DNA of 64,000 bases from Schizochytrium sp. TIO01 (Eukaryota > Sar > Bigyra > Thraustochytrida > Thraustochytriidae): positions 203,501-267,500 of the forward strand of contig SMSO01000034.1 in NCBI GenBank assembly GCA_004764695.1, given 5' to 3'. A program made the position numbers and the translations under genes. Shown piece after piece: positions 54,338-64,000 of the stretch. Under the pieces are notes generated by a model. The model searched no databases. It was not told the origin of the DNA and saw only the letters and a program-made list of their open reading frames with translations. Every line of letters starts with the position of its first letter. The stretch's first letter is position 1.

Positions 54338-55705
54338 ATGTCGTCGCCGTCCTCACCTGCTGGCGCGGAATCCGCAGTGCCCAAGGTCGATGAGCAGCGC
54401 TTCCATCGAGCAGTCCAACGTCGTTATGTAGGGTTTGCGCCTTCTCAAAAATCAAAGAACTATAGTCCTGAAAAGAGCCCAGGGGATGCGTCTGATGAAG
54501 AGTACACATTTGTACAGCTCGCAGACACGCAGTTTGGCATGATGGCTGAGTCTAAGAATCTGCAGTGGTACCGGCATTTCAGATACCTGATTCATTTAGC
54601 GACATGCGGCAGAAACGACGGCAAAGCACTCATTCCAGTGCCAGAGTTGCGAGCTGGACTCCGAGATCTGGATGATGAAGCATTTTTGGAACTGGAAATT
54701 GAGATTGCTCGAAAGACTGTCAAGGTGATCAATAGACTACGGCCGAAACCACGTTTTGCCGTTGTGTGTGGCGACTTGACCAATGCTTTCCCAGACAAGA
54801 AACCTTCAGCGCAGGAAAAAGAAGTGAATATTTTCAAGCAAATCTTTTCCGATCTAGACTCCGAGATTGAGCTGGTTTGCGTGTGTGGAAACCATGACGT
54901 TGGCCAAACACCGACACCTCGAACCCTCGAGGCGTATAAAAACAGGTTCGGGGATGACTACTTTTCGTTTCGTGTGGGCTCTGATCGCTATGTTGTGCTG
55001 AACTCGCAGTTGTACATGGACCCTTCGAAATGCAAAGAAGCAGCTGAGGCGCAGGACCTCTGGCTTGATGGGGAACTTTTTGACCGCGCGCCTTCTGCTG
55101 TACGTCACAACATTGCTTTCACACACATCCCTCCTTTTATTTCGAAACCGGATGAACACCATGCCGGGTTTAACCTGCCAGTACCGACGCGCATGAAGCT
55201 CTTGAGCCGCCTCGCCCAGGCGGGTTTTTCGCATGTCTTTTCTGGTCATTATCACCGTAATGCGGGAGGAGTTTTTGAGCGGAAGCACCTGGGCCCTCTC
55301 GAGGTTGTTACAACAGCAGCGATAGGTGGAAACTTAATGACTGACCCGGAGGCCGACCCATTGGCTTACGAAGGAATGATGCAAATTGATATCAATGATC
55401 ATCTTAGCGGACTTCGTATTGTCCATGTTGGCCCTAAGGGTGTCCGGCACGAGTTTCGTACAATTCGTGAGCTCCGCGACAGCTACCGTAAAGAGCGTGA
55501 CGCTTGGACGGTGGAGGAAGATGATACCATTATGACCATGCGTAGAAAAGGAAATCCATGGGAAGAAATCGCTGCTTCACTCAACTCCGCACGTGTTGAT
55601 GCCAAGGCTGAGCTTGCACGACAACGCTCAGCTTCATTGATTAAACATCGTTATAAAACCTTGAAGTCTGCTCGCCAGGCTGCACTTGCAGCCCAGAATG
55701 CTTGA
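54338..55705 (+). CDS. CPPED1-like calcineurin-type phosphatase with C-terminal SANT/Myb-like segment
   Basis: 455 residues. Metallophosphoesterase core at about 54-330 with motifs in order: LADTQFG (Asp63; the D-x-Q form is characteristic of CPPED1, which has ADPQFG), GDLTN (145-149), GNHD (184-187), THIPP (His263) and GHYHRN (303-308), so all metal ligands are present. CPPED1 is a Ser/Thr protein phosphatase reported to act on Akt in animals; here only the fold and family are supported. Residues about 388-445 (WTVEEDDTIMTMRRKGNPWEEIA, then ASLIKHRYKTL) look like a SANT/Myb helix-turn-helix, which CPPED1 proteins normally lack. No membrane segments. Intact, TGA stop. Confidence 0.88.
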   Translation: MSSPSSPAGAESAVPKVDEQRFHRAVQRRYVGFAPSQKSKNYSPEKSPGDASDEEYTFVQLADTQFGMMAESKNLQWYRHFRYLIHLATCGRNDGKALIPVPELRAGLRDLDDEAFLELEIEIARKTVKVINRLRPKPRFAVVCGDLTNAFPDKKPSAQEKEVNIFKQIFSDLDSEIELVCVCGNHDVGQTPTPRTLEAYKNRFGDDYFSFRVGSDRYVVLNSQLYMDPSKCKEAAEAQDLWLDGELFDRAPSAVRHNIAFTHIPPFISKPDEHHAGFNLPVPTRMKLLSRLAQAGFSHVFSGHYHRNAGGVFERKHLGPLEVVTTAAIGGNLMTDPEADPLAYEGMMQIDINDHLSGLRIVHVGPKGVRHEFRTIRELRDSYRKERDAWTVEEDDTIMTMRRKGNPWEEIAASLNSARVDAKAELARQRSASLIKHRYKTLKSARQAALAAQNA

Positions 55706-55714
55706 TGCAAGAGC

Positions 55715-56245
55715 AAGAAGTCAAGGCGTACTTTTGATTTTCGTCAGGGCAAACCAGGAAAAATGCGTCACGCGCGTACCAATCATCGTCAAGCCACCCT
55801 GTAACGCCTATGTACCACAAGAACCTTGAGAAGGAACACAATTCAACGCCAGCGGAAGCTTTTTTATTTTTTCTCCTGAGAGTGTGCTAGTTTCAAGAAA
55901 GAACAAACATGAGTAACAAAATTGATTAGTTGGACTCGAACTTTTTGGGGGAGTATTTCTTTGGCAATAATAAGGATCAGAGGAGAAGGTGGATGAGTCC
56001 CTTTTGACTACGGTTGGGACTTCTCCATTTGTGTTGTTTATTTTTGGGTTTAGCTTTTTCGAAGTTTTACAAAGATTAAGTGAAGGTAAAAAGAACGGGA
56101 GGAGGGGAGGACACAGGGAACACAAAGAAAGCATATAAAGAAGTGATTGGACATGTACATTGCGACACTGGCTGGCAAAGGAGCAGAAGTGCTGCTATAT
56201 TCAGAAAGATCTTGGAGTCTCGCTCAAAGTTAACTAGCCGGTCCA
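55715..56245. other. Intergenic, nothing supported
   Basis: About 530 bp between convergent genes; no coding frame or structured element seen. Confidence 0.5.
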
Positions 56246-56251
56246 TTCATT

Positions 56252-57283
56252 TCAGAAAACGTGTACTACACGGATAATGAGTATACCAAGGACAACAATC
56301 AAAAGAAGACACAAACTTGATGTGAAGACGTAAAAAGGCCGTAAATTGCCAGCAGCAATGATTGTTCCTGTCCAAGGACAAAAATGGTCCGTATGTTTAA
56401 TGATCACTTGAGCCTCCACATCATAGATGGCATGGGGCTGACGATATGTCTGCCCTGGTTCGCTGTACGTCCAGGTAGAATCCTTGGGTTGATCATGGAT
56501 TCGCTGGATGCCAGGATCAGTGCATGCAGTCACACAAAAAGCGATAATCACGATACCAAGCACAACACCAGCAACAATGGAAAAATAGAACGGCAAATTT
56601 GGCAGACACGAAACAAAAACAGCCAAGCTCACACATGTAATGAGCATAAAGGTAATAAAGATCATTGGCCAGCAGGGTCCCACAACGCAGAAGAGCTTGG
56701 GCGTGCCGTCTGCCTGGGTTTTCTCTGCCATAACGTACATACGCCCAACTTGACGTACAAAAAATGGCGGTGGTGGAACTTGAGCTGAAATACAGAAACG
56801 GTCTGGCGTATAGATTGGATATCTATACACACGCGCCGGGTCCGTATCTACACCCGAGTGACTTGCCCTAAGTCCATCTTGACTTTCTGTGTCCTGTGAT
56901 GGGGGGCGTGCCTTCTGAGGTTGAACGAATGTGGGTTGAGTGGTCATACTTGCAGGCGGTGGAACCATCGCTGGTAAGTTTGGTATTGAGGTCTGACCGG
57001 GAGAGGATCTTGAGGTTGGTTGTAGCAACGGCGACGCTGGGGCTACTGAAGGTGAACTTGTCGACGGCAAGGTACCTGGGATAACACCCGGCGAAGAGCT
57101 CGAAGTAGCTGCAGCATCTCGTCTCACAGAGGGCCTCCTGACATTACTCTGTTGAGGTACCTGTGGAGTCGAAACTGGAGTGTTCGATGGCCTAGAGGTT
57201 GTACTTGAAGGTCTCCTTGCAGCGGGAACGAGGGCTGTTGACTTTACATTGCCAGAGATCTTGGCAGATGGACCTGCGGCCAT
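56252..57283 (-). CDS. DHHC-family-like membrane protein with degenerate zinc-binding domain
   Basis: 343 residues. About 150 residues of Ser/Pro/Thr-rich disordered tail precede a domain with three membrane helices (about 203-226, 231-253, 317-338). Between helices 2 and 3 it keeps the palmitoyltransferase frame: TDPGI after helix 2, and DHFCPWTGTIIAAGNLRPF before helix 3. Two features are unusual. The active-site DHHC reads DHFC, and nearly all zinc-ligand Cys/His of the preceding Cys-rich domain are missing, replaced by Ile, Glu, Val and Tyr. The fourth helix is also absent because the protein ends after helix 3. The catalytic Cys is kept. It may be an inactive or regulatory member. Start at ATG 57283; the upstream TTG is not used. 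Confidence 0.75.
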   Translation of the reverse strand: MAAGPSAKISGNVKSTALVPAARRPSSTTSRPSNTPVSTPQVPQQSNVRRPSVRRDAAATSSSSPGVIPGTLPSTSSPSVAPASPLLQPTSRSSPGQTSIPNLPAMVPPPASMTTQPTFVQPQKARPPSQDTESQDGLRASHSGVDTDPARVYRYPIYTPDRFCISAQVPPPPFFVRQVGRMYVMAEKTQADGTPKLFCVVGPCWPMIFITFMLITCVSLAVFVSCLPNLPFYFSIVAGVVLGIVIIAFCVTACTDPGIQRIHDQPKDSTWTYSEPGQTYRQPHAIYDVEAQVIIKHTDHFCPWTGTIIAAGNLRPFYVFTSSLCLLLIVVLGILIIRVVHVF

Positions 57284-57289
57284 TGTCTC

Positions 57290-58990
57290 CAATTCCTTTT
57301 ACTAGGCAATTCAAGACCTGCCAATGTTCAATCTTCACAGCAGTGTCCAGCAGAATTAGCAGAAGACGTGGCAAGTCCTTTCCTTTCGATTCCTCCTTCG
57401 TAGTATGTATATGCAATACCTTCAAATATGGATCCCAAGTTCTCTGCGAACCTTCTCGTCAAACAATTCTCTCGACGTCTGGTCACCACTCTACGTTTCG
57501 CCTAAAGGCGGGTATAGCAACCCGTAGAGGAGGAGGTGGATGTGATGCACGCTCAGATGTTCGGACTTCGTCGCGTCGCCTAAGTTATTGCTATTTTTCA
57601 ATAATAATAAAAAAAATATAACTAATCCAGTCTCTACGTGTGTAGAGTTTAAAGTTGACTATAGACCCGCCAGATCCCAAGATCTGGGCAGCCTGTTCCG
57701 CCCGCGGCCTCAGGCGCTACCGCAGAGCCGCCCTTGCAGACGCCGCCAACCGTCCCAGCGGCCTGGCGTCTGCGGCACCGCGATCGGCGCCAACGAGGGA
57801 ATCGTCGATCGTGAACTGCTTTGACTGCGTTACTTCGGTTCATTCCTATTTCTTGTTTTTATTTGTGTATTTTATTTTATAATCGAATTTTCACTTTTAC
57901 CTTCTTTAGGAAAATGCAAAGTTTAACTAATAAGTAAGTCTACAAATGGGGGGAAAATGAAGAATTAAAACGAATGCCTATTGCTAGGAGCTCCTTAGGG
58001 TCGCCTATCTGCTGAGCCAGGTGTGAATTCTGTGTGTAATTAAAACAGACTTACGTAAAAACAAAGTATAAATAGTGTGAAAATGGGGTTTTCTGGTAAG
58101 AGTACTGGACACTCTATCGAATGGACTCTACTTTTGCCTCTGTCAAAGAAATGCTTTGAGTTTTCATAAAACGACGGGAGACAACGCTGGACTTTATGCT
58201 AGGGGTTTTGCAGGAGATTGATTGTGCAGGAGCAGGAGGTCGTGCCGAAAAACTTGATCGGCAATGACTGCAAGGGCAGCATTGAGGGGAAAAAACGGGG
58301 TTGCTGCATTTTGCTTGATCTGTATAACGTTATTGGTAACTTGTATGCTCTTGACAGATGTGCGGAAATTCGTAAGAAACGTGGAAACTCCTAATGAGCA
58401 TGGAAAACATACAGATAGGCAAAGACCAAAGAAGCAGAGGTGTACTGAGGGTTATTCATTAGAAATGGGTATAGATATGTAGAGAGCTTCGTTCAGGGTG
58501 AAAATTGCCCCTGATGAACCGTGCTTATTGGATTTTGCTTACAGAAGTGGCAGAAACTGCCATACGCTCAGTTCTCGCAGGTTTAATCGTCATTCCTTTA
58601 ACCAAAACACTGTCTAGTTCACCTTTGTATTGACAGCCAAACACAGGAAGCAATAATCCTCTTGAAACTCAAAAAGAAACAACGAAACACAGATTTGATA
58701 GCGCCGAGTACTTACCAGTTTTGATAATGTACATGAATGGCAGAGGCCTGCTGGCTTGCTCGCATAGCTCTTCAACTTTGAATAATGGAGACCAACGTGA
58801 TACGAAGGATGATCAATTCAAACAAGAACAAAAAAAAAGTCTAGTACGTACGATTTTAGTTTGTTTAATTCTCTAGTCACCGTTAGTCCAAAGGATCTAA
58901 CTACTATCAAAGAAGGTTCAGCTAATGAACGCTCTCGCACACAGGACCATAGTTGACGTATAAGTAAATCGGATGTGAAAGGGAGTAGGA
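57290..58990. other. Intergenic with a short GC-rich block
   Basis: No supported gene. A GC-rich block at about 57,660-57,830 stands out from its AT-rich surroundings and holds a 9-bp inverted repeat (gcagacgcc / ggcgtctgc) with a loop of about 21 bp. The rest is featureless. Confidence 0.45.
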
Positions 58991-58998
58991 AAAAGGTT

Positions 58999-60117
58999 TT
59001 ACAGGAAGAAGTCGTCTTGCTCAACATCGTTAGAAGGGTCAATCTCAGGTTCCTCCTTCTTCGCTTTAGCAGGTTGAGAAAGGGGTTTCTTTTGTTTCTT
59101 AGAAACCTTCTTGGCATCCGTTTTCTTAGTTTCATCCTCAGCAGCGTTGTCCTCGGCATCACTGCTGCCCTTGGTATCGTTTTCAGCAGCAATGTCCTCC
59201 TTCTTCTCTTCACCAACTTCATGATCATCATCAGCTGCAACCTGGTCGTCCTCGTTGTCTCCCTTGCTTTTCTGTGCAAGAGCCTTTTCACGCTGTTCTT
59301 TTTGCTTGCGGGATTTGGCCTTGTAGAAGGACAGTAGAGCCTCTTCAGAGCCCCTCTCAGTGCGCCGTGCGACAGCACACGCTCTTTGGCGGCACTTTGT
59401 GCGCAATTCTTTCTGCTCCTCAGAAATTTTTTCGTTGAAAAGTGAGATATACTCTGTGTCATGTGGGAAGAACCTCGTATAGCGAAGATCAGTGAGGAGA
59501 CGTTTCTTCTCCTCAAGGAGGTCTTTGTCTTCTGGTTTATCCTCAAGAGCAAGAAGCACCTTCTTTAGGCCTCTTTCGACCTTCTGCCTCTCGAAGAACC
59601 TTGCCCGGTGATTCTTACGAGCAACCTCGCGTTCTTTCGCTAAATCATCAGCACTCTTAATCGCCTTGCGTCTCTTTTGATGCGGTAAGAGGCTGGCTTG
59701 CTTGCGTTCTTGTTCCTCTTGCCGATTCTTACGCTCCTTCTCACGCAGTCTGCGCTTATCCTTCTCTGCGCCACGGCCATCATATCTGTTTAATGCCAAA
59801 AGTGCAGGGGACTTTTCCTCCTCTTCCTCCTCGCCCTTCTTGCCCTTGCCCTTTTTGTGATTTTTGTTTCCCTGACCTTCTGAGTCTTTGCGAGCACCCT
59901 CAGACTCCCCGTTGGGGCCAATCCTCCTACCAAACTTGTCGTACTTTTCGGACTCGTTTCTGGCATTGCTACGCTTTGGTTGCATATTGGCTTCCCTGTT
60001 GTTGCTGGTATCAGTGTTGCCGCTCTTGAGGTCATCACCACGGGCCCTTTTCTGGCCCCCACCACTACTGTCATGGGTGCCGCGGGACCTCTTCGCGTCT
60101 CTTCGTCTGTCACTCAT
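58999..60117 (-). CDS. EFG1: EFG1-type rRNA-processing protein
   Basis: 372 residues, highly charged. The basic disordered N-terminus (SDRRRDAKRSRG, KKGKGKKG) resembles nucleolar localisation sequences. The EFG1 core at about 147-235 is helical, with RARFFERQKVERGLKKVL and LRYTRFFPHDTEYISLF, matching the family pattern of basic helix followed by an L-x-Y-x-R/K-Y/F-FP-x(5)-YISL block. Yeast Efg1 is a nucleolar factor for 18S rRNA maturation in the small-subunit processome. The C-terminus is acidic/Lys-rich with repeated GxxEE-type segments and ends DDFFL. ATG at 60117, TAA stop, intronless. Intact. Confidence 0.85.
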   Translation of the reverse strand: MSDRRRDAKRSRGTHDSSGGGQKRARGDDLKSGNTDTSNNREANMQPKRSNARNESEKYDKFGRRIGPNGESEGARKDSEGQGNKNHKKGKGKKGEEEEEEKSPALLALNRYDGRGAEKDKRRLREKERKNRQEEQERKQASLLPHQKRRKAIKSADDLAKEREVARKNHRARFFERQKVERGLKKVLLALEDKPEDKDLLEEKKRLLTDLRYTRFFPHDTEYISLFNEKISEEQKELRTKCRQRACAVARRTERGSEEALLSFYKAKSRKQKEQREKALAQKSKGDNEDDQVAADDDHEVGEEKKEDIAAENDTKGSSDAEDNAAEDETKKTDAKKVSKKQKKPLSQPAKAKKEEPEIDPSNDVEQDDFFL

Positions 60118-60119
60118 GG

Positions 60120-61345
60120 TCTAGTCTTTGCGTAAGTGACTGAGAGCGGTGAGGTTGAGATTGAGGTCTTCGTCCTCCAGTGCCACCGCCACCACCGGTT
60201 CGCCTGAGCCGATGAGGGATGAAGAAAGCTTCGAGGAAGAGAGAGTCGCCGGGGAGTACAGTCGCTGTGCTGGAGAAGTCACCTCGACCACCTTCGCACG
60301 ACGATAGCTTGATCGAGAACCGATCGCTTGCTTAAGCTTGCCGTTCTCAGTTTGATTGTTGGTTGGTTTTTGATTGAAGAACTCCGCTTTTTCAATTGGA
60401 GCACTCTAAGTCTTCTCAACCGTTCTCGTTCTATTTTTTTTCTATACTTTGTCTTTAGGACCCAATAATGACAACAGTAGCAGCTAAAATGAAACGTTCT
60501 GTTCTTTGACTATTCGTTCTACCTACAGCTTCACAAATAGTGACTGACATGACTTGCAACACCAAAGTCCTTCAGTAGAGACCTTCAGGAGGAGTCATTC
60601 TGAGTTCAGAAACACGAAAATCAATAGTTTAGACAAGAGGTCGATATCAGGAAAAGCTCGAGCAGTAAAGTTGAGATAGCGAGTGTCAAATTGAGCTGGA
60701 GTGAGCAGGAATTAAAAGTACTCCACAATTTCACGAGTACGAAAAACGATCTATTCAAATCTAGCAGGCCTACCACAGCGAACAATGCTCATCAAGTTTC
60801 AGTCAAAATTATAGATTACTACATTGAGTACTCGAGGGTCAGTGGCGTCTTCTGTGTTTCCCCTGTGCAGGAAGCGATAGCTGCATATGGGGGGAACTTA
60901 GCGGTAAGATACACACAACAAAAGAAGGATTGCGGACAACTTAAACTGCGCTGAATGGAAATGTACACGCCTTACCACTGAAGATCAGTTTAGAATCACA
61001 AGAAAAGCTCGTATTGAACTTTTACAGAAGCAGATGTAAAAAAGAATCACAACAGAAACGCTCAAAGATTTTCTGGAAATCCCAAATATGAACTCAGGAG
61101 AGGAACCTATTTTGGGTTGTTGAAAGAGAAAACAGGAGAACCGTTTAATTGAGCTGCTTTTATACTTAAGCATTGTCTCTGCATATCAGTAAGATGCAAC
61201 TCATGTTACAACCTTCATTGTGGATTCATGGTAGTAAAGATGAATAATTAATGATTATGCTTCCTTGGTGTTGAGAAGGCAGGGCATGGGCTCTCGCGCT
61301 TATTTTATGTTCTTAAAAAATTATTTGCTTATTTTGTGCTCCAAG
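60120..61345. other. Intergenic, nothing supported
   Basis: Includes the promoter side of EFG1. Frames of 60-87 codons here lack motifs. No repeats of note. Confidence 0.5.
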
Positions 61346-61347
61346 CA

Positions 61348-62961
61348 CTACTGTGACGCTTCAGCCGATGGCTCGTCTAGGGGGGATCTTTTCTCAGCCG
61401 ACACGATTTCAATCATGTCTTCCCATTCCTTCTGTAATGGCCCTACGTGTTTCTTAACTACAGTATCCCGCAGTGAGTTCTTTAAATTGTTCTTGAACAG
61501 CGTATACACATTATAGACACCAGAAGTAATTGAATCCTCAGAAGCAAAGTCAAAGTTGCTAGGAAACCTCCCTGGTAACTTGAAATCCAGGTAGTCTTCA
61601 ATAATATTCTCAACTGCGAAACCGTTGTACTCAGGATGGAAGTACTTTCTCAGAAAACATAAACGTTGTGACTTATCTTTGTCGCGACGACACGAGGATC
61701 GATATTGAAAGGGTCGTGGATTCATGTTTTGGTAATCCAAAAATAGAAAAACCTTATTAGCTCGATTTTTTTCTATCAACACTTGAATGACCCTTTTGTT
61801 CAGATCGGCTTTTGAACTTTTCTTACTCCTTTTTGAAACTTCACGCAACCCCGAGCGGTAATTTTCTTCAGGTTCGAAAGGTGGTAGCACAACTAAAGGC
61901 ACTTCATCACCACCATCAACGAGATTATGAGCTCCTTTTTCTGCTTCAATATCTTCGGCATGGTGATGATTCCCATGCGGATAGTTCCTATCTACATGTC
62001 GTGCGACAGAATCTGCTTCTGTTAAATGCACGATATGTGATGCATTATGGTCTCCCTCTTCTGATAGCACTACATCGTGAACTTCCTCTCCTCGCTGCAC
62101 TACGTATGATGCGTCATGGCTTGCTTCCACCAAACGCACGGCTTCGTTTGCCATATCACTTGGCTCTGCAGGATAGCTTGAATAGGCCGGCACAGACAAG
62201 CGGGAATTCCGTTGAGGCGCGGGTCTCCTGTACACTGAGCTCGGTTCAAGAAAGTGTGCTGGTGATTGCTTCACATGGCCCACAGATAGTTCATTGCTTT
62301 CGTATAAACTTACGTGCCTTCCAGACTTTGCAGGCCGCATTTCTTGCGATATGACGAGCTCCCTACGACTCTTTGGCAGAGTCTCAATATGCGTCGTGAT
62401 GGTTTCTTTGAGTAAAGCCTTCATTCGCTTCTCGAAGGCAGAGAATTGCTCTCTCATATTTTCATCTATGATCTCTATGAAAGATTCCAAAACAGTCCCA
62501 AAAGCCTTGGTGGCCAAGGCTTGGCGTTCCGCTGAACGCGATGTGACATCCTTTATTTGCTCTTGAAGACACTTCAGGCACCCCGTCAATTCCTGCCTTA
62601 TAGCATCTTGAACACGAGCTGTATCTTCATCAGATTGCGTTGCTACGTCTTCGATATCAGCCCTTTTGTCGTGCTCTGCTCTTGGAACACTATTAGAAGC
62701 AGGACACACACCTGACGATCTTGAAGATGTTGCTACTACAGACTCAGAGGAGTTCAAATTCATTCTTCTTCTTTTCAACTTTCTGGTGAGTTTACCAAAA
62801 GGGCTGCTTTCAGAGCCCGAATCATCAGCATCATAATACAATGGTTCAAAGCGGCCATCCCTCAGATCATGCCTCTCGTGAGATGCAGACATTTCCTTGT
62901 GAGTAACCTTCCCATTTTGCTTCGCAGACGCAGCAGCAGATCCCTTGATGTCCTCCGACAT
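61348..62961 (-). CDS. Unknown protein, coiled-coil centre and conserved-looking C-terminal domain
   Basis: 537 residues from the ATG at 62961; a longer frame begins only at a GTG. The N-terminal third is charged and Ser-rich with a basic RKLKRRRMN segment, possibly a nuclear signal. A helical region (about 135-215: ECLKCLQEQIKD-like and AFEKRMKALLKETI) may form a coiled coil. A His/Glu/Val-rich low-complexity middle follows. The C-terminal 140 residues are globular in character (KVFLFLDYQNMNPRPFQYRS, LRKYFHPEYNGFAVENIIEDYL), reminiscent of a transcription-regulator or BEN/BEND-type helical domain, but I do not recognise it. TAG stop, which shows that TAG terminates host genes. Confidence 0.65.
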   Translation of the reverse strand: MSEDIKGSAAASAKQNGKVTHKEMSASHERHDLRDGRFEPLYYDADDSGSESSPFGKLTRKLKRRRMNLNSSESVVATSSRSSGVCPASNSVPRAEHDKRADIEDVATQSDEDTARVQDAIRQELTGCLKCLQEQIKDVTSRSAERQALATKAFGTVLESFIEIIDENMREQFSAFEKRMKALLKETITTHIETLPKSRRELVISQEMRPAKSGRHVSLYESNELSVGHVKQSPAHFLEPSSVYRRPAPQRNSRLSVPAYSSYPAEPSDMANEAVRLVEASHDASYVVQRGEEVHDVVLSEEGDHNASHIVHLTEADSVARHVDRNYPHGNHHHAEDIEAEKGAHNLVDGGDEVPLVVLPPFEPEENYRSGLREVSKRSKKSSKADLNKRVIQVLIEKNRANKVFLFLDYQNMNPRPFQYRSSCRRDKDKSQRLCFLRKYFHPEYNGFAVENIIEDYLDFKLPGRFPSNFDFASEDSITSGVYNVYTLFKNNLKNSLRDTVVKKHVGPLQKEWEDMIEIVSAEKRSPLDEPSAEASQ

Positions 62962-62964
62962 AGG

Positions 62965-64000
62965 CGCAGTCAACAAAAGGGGCCAACTCCAGAAGACTCT
63001 GTGTACGATTGGGTTTTGCTTGGCGATCACAGCTTCTAGTCTCCAGCATTGCCATGGAGACTAGAACACGCCGACTAAAAGCTGGTCAACACTTGCGAGT
63101 CTAATTTACAGCTTCAAAGAGTTCTTCGAATTGCTCAATTCTTCATCAACCCTCGGAGAAAATATACTATGCTTGCAATTGCGAGAGAAAATAAATGCGC
63201 TCTCAATTCGAGTCGGTGCGCGTGATTGCAACCCACCTAGTCTCGGGGACACCAGTGGGCGCGCATGTTCTAATAAGGCTCTGCGACTAGAAGCAAAGGC
63301 GTCCGAGTCAACCTATGGAGCCTGGTTTGAAGTTCCCCAGACAACGAAGTGGGATGAACGCGAGTTGGATGTGCATGCACATCTAAAGAAGGCTGGCAGC
63401 AGCCAGATGAGGTTGAGACTAGTAACAACTCCTGTAGAGAAGAGGCATCGTAGCGCTGAGATAGCTAGGGGCGATTGTTTCCTCGTTGGATGGTTGCAAT
63501 AGTGCGCCACTTGCTGCAGTCCCGCGAGCTTGAACCTGTGTCATTTTTTATTATACTTTGTAAACATAGGAGTACCCTAAAGTAAGGTGTAAACTTCAGT
63601 CTACAAAGTGAGGCCGCTATTGAAACTACAGCACAAAAATTGATACTAATAGTCTGTCACAATCCAATGGGTCTATATAGCACGCAATAACTATCATGGA
63701 TTCCTCAAAGATAATTCCTGTTGAATTCTGCTGCTTATGGTTTCGTTCATGAAAACATCAACCAAGGAAATGAGAACCCAGATTTGACACTATGAGAGTC
63801 GAATCGAGGTTCCTTATGTTGATACCAAACAAAGTTAACATGGGAAACTTTGAATACTAATTTAGAAGTTACGAATACATTCACTGCACTTATTTATGTA
63901 TCTCAAGCAATTAAATCAGGGTACTCAACGTACGCGCAGATACTTGTCAAAGCTCTTCCTAACTCTTTTGAACTTGAGATAAAAACAAAATGTGGGTTTG
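62965..64000. other. Terminal intergenic stretch, nothing supported
   Basis: A frame at 63131-63502 (plus) has no gene-like motif and is opposed by another of similar quality. The rest is featureless. Confidence 0.45.

Overview
The window reads as nuclear DNA of a unicellular eukaryote. The host genes are large and intronless: a 1606-residue membrane receptor, a phosphoacetylglucosamine mutase, an LRR/coiled-coil protein, a phosphate-type MFS transporter, a calcineurin-like phosphatase, a DHHC-family protein and an EFG1-type rRNA-processing factor. They sit singly in long, repeat-rich intergenic DNA with no operons. Compact single-exon genes plus virus-derived DNA fit a stramenopile such as a thraustochytrid, but that assignment is inference; no rRNA or tRNA gene was seen to test it. 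Host genes use TAA, TGA and TAG as stops.

Layout. 0.8-10.8 kb: five same-strand paralogues of a small, probably mitochondrial membrane protein; three are nearly identical although their spacers are unrelated. 11-15.8 kb: gene-free DNA with simple repeats. 15.8-20.6 kb: a single-pass receptor with signal peptide, about 25 TPAASP-type repeats, a discoidin-like domain, an EGF-like domain and one membrane helix, followed inside the cell by a CHAT (caspase-like) protease domain and a STAND/NB-ARC-like NTPase. 20.6-27.2 kb: gene-free DNA dense in microsatellites. 27.3-31 kb: AGM1 and a convergent LRR/coiled-coil gene.

32.6-49.7 kb is a different kind of DNA: AT-rich, densely packed, with overlapping or nearly abutting genes. 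It carries virus-type genes (a poxvirus-A22/RuvC-like Holliday junction resolvase, a DEDDh exonuclease, a Cys-rich PD-(D/E)XK-like nuclease, small membrane and secreted proteins, a cell-surface M11-like metalloprotease). Interleaved with them are Crinkler-like loci: REase-like plus kinase-like domains, a truncated paralogue, a broken P-loop relic and a broken kinase. Many are frameshifted or carry in-frame TAG codons. I read it as a decaying insertion derived from a large DNA virus, with Crinkler-type effectors spreading by duplication of a module of gene plus upstream repeats. No capsid, polymerase or packaging gene is in view, so the viral lineage is open.

49.8-64 kb returns to host style: MFS phosphate transporter, CPPED1-like phosphatase with a SANT-like tail, degenerate DHHC protein, EFG1 and an unknown 537-residue protein.

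The two most interesting items are the transmembrane CHAT-STAND receptor, which looks like an innate-immunity or cell-death sensor with the sensing part outside the cell, and the virus/Crinkler island.
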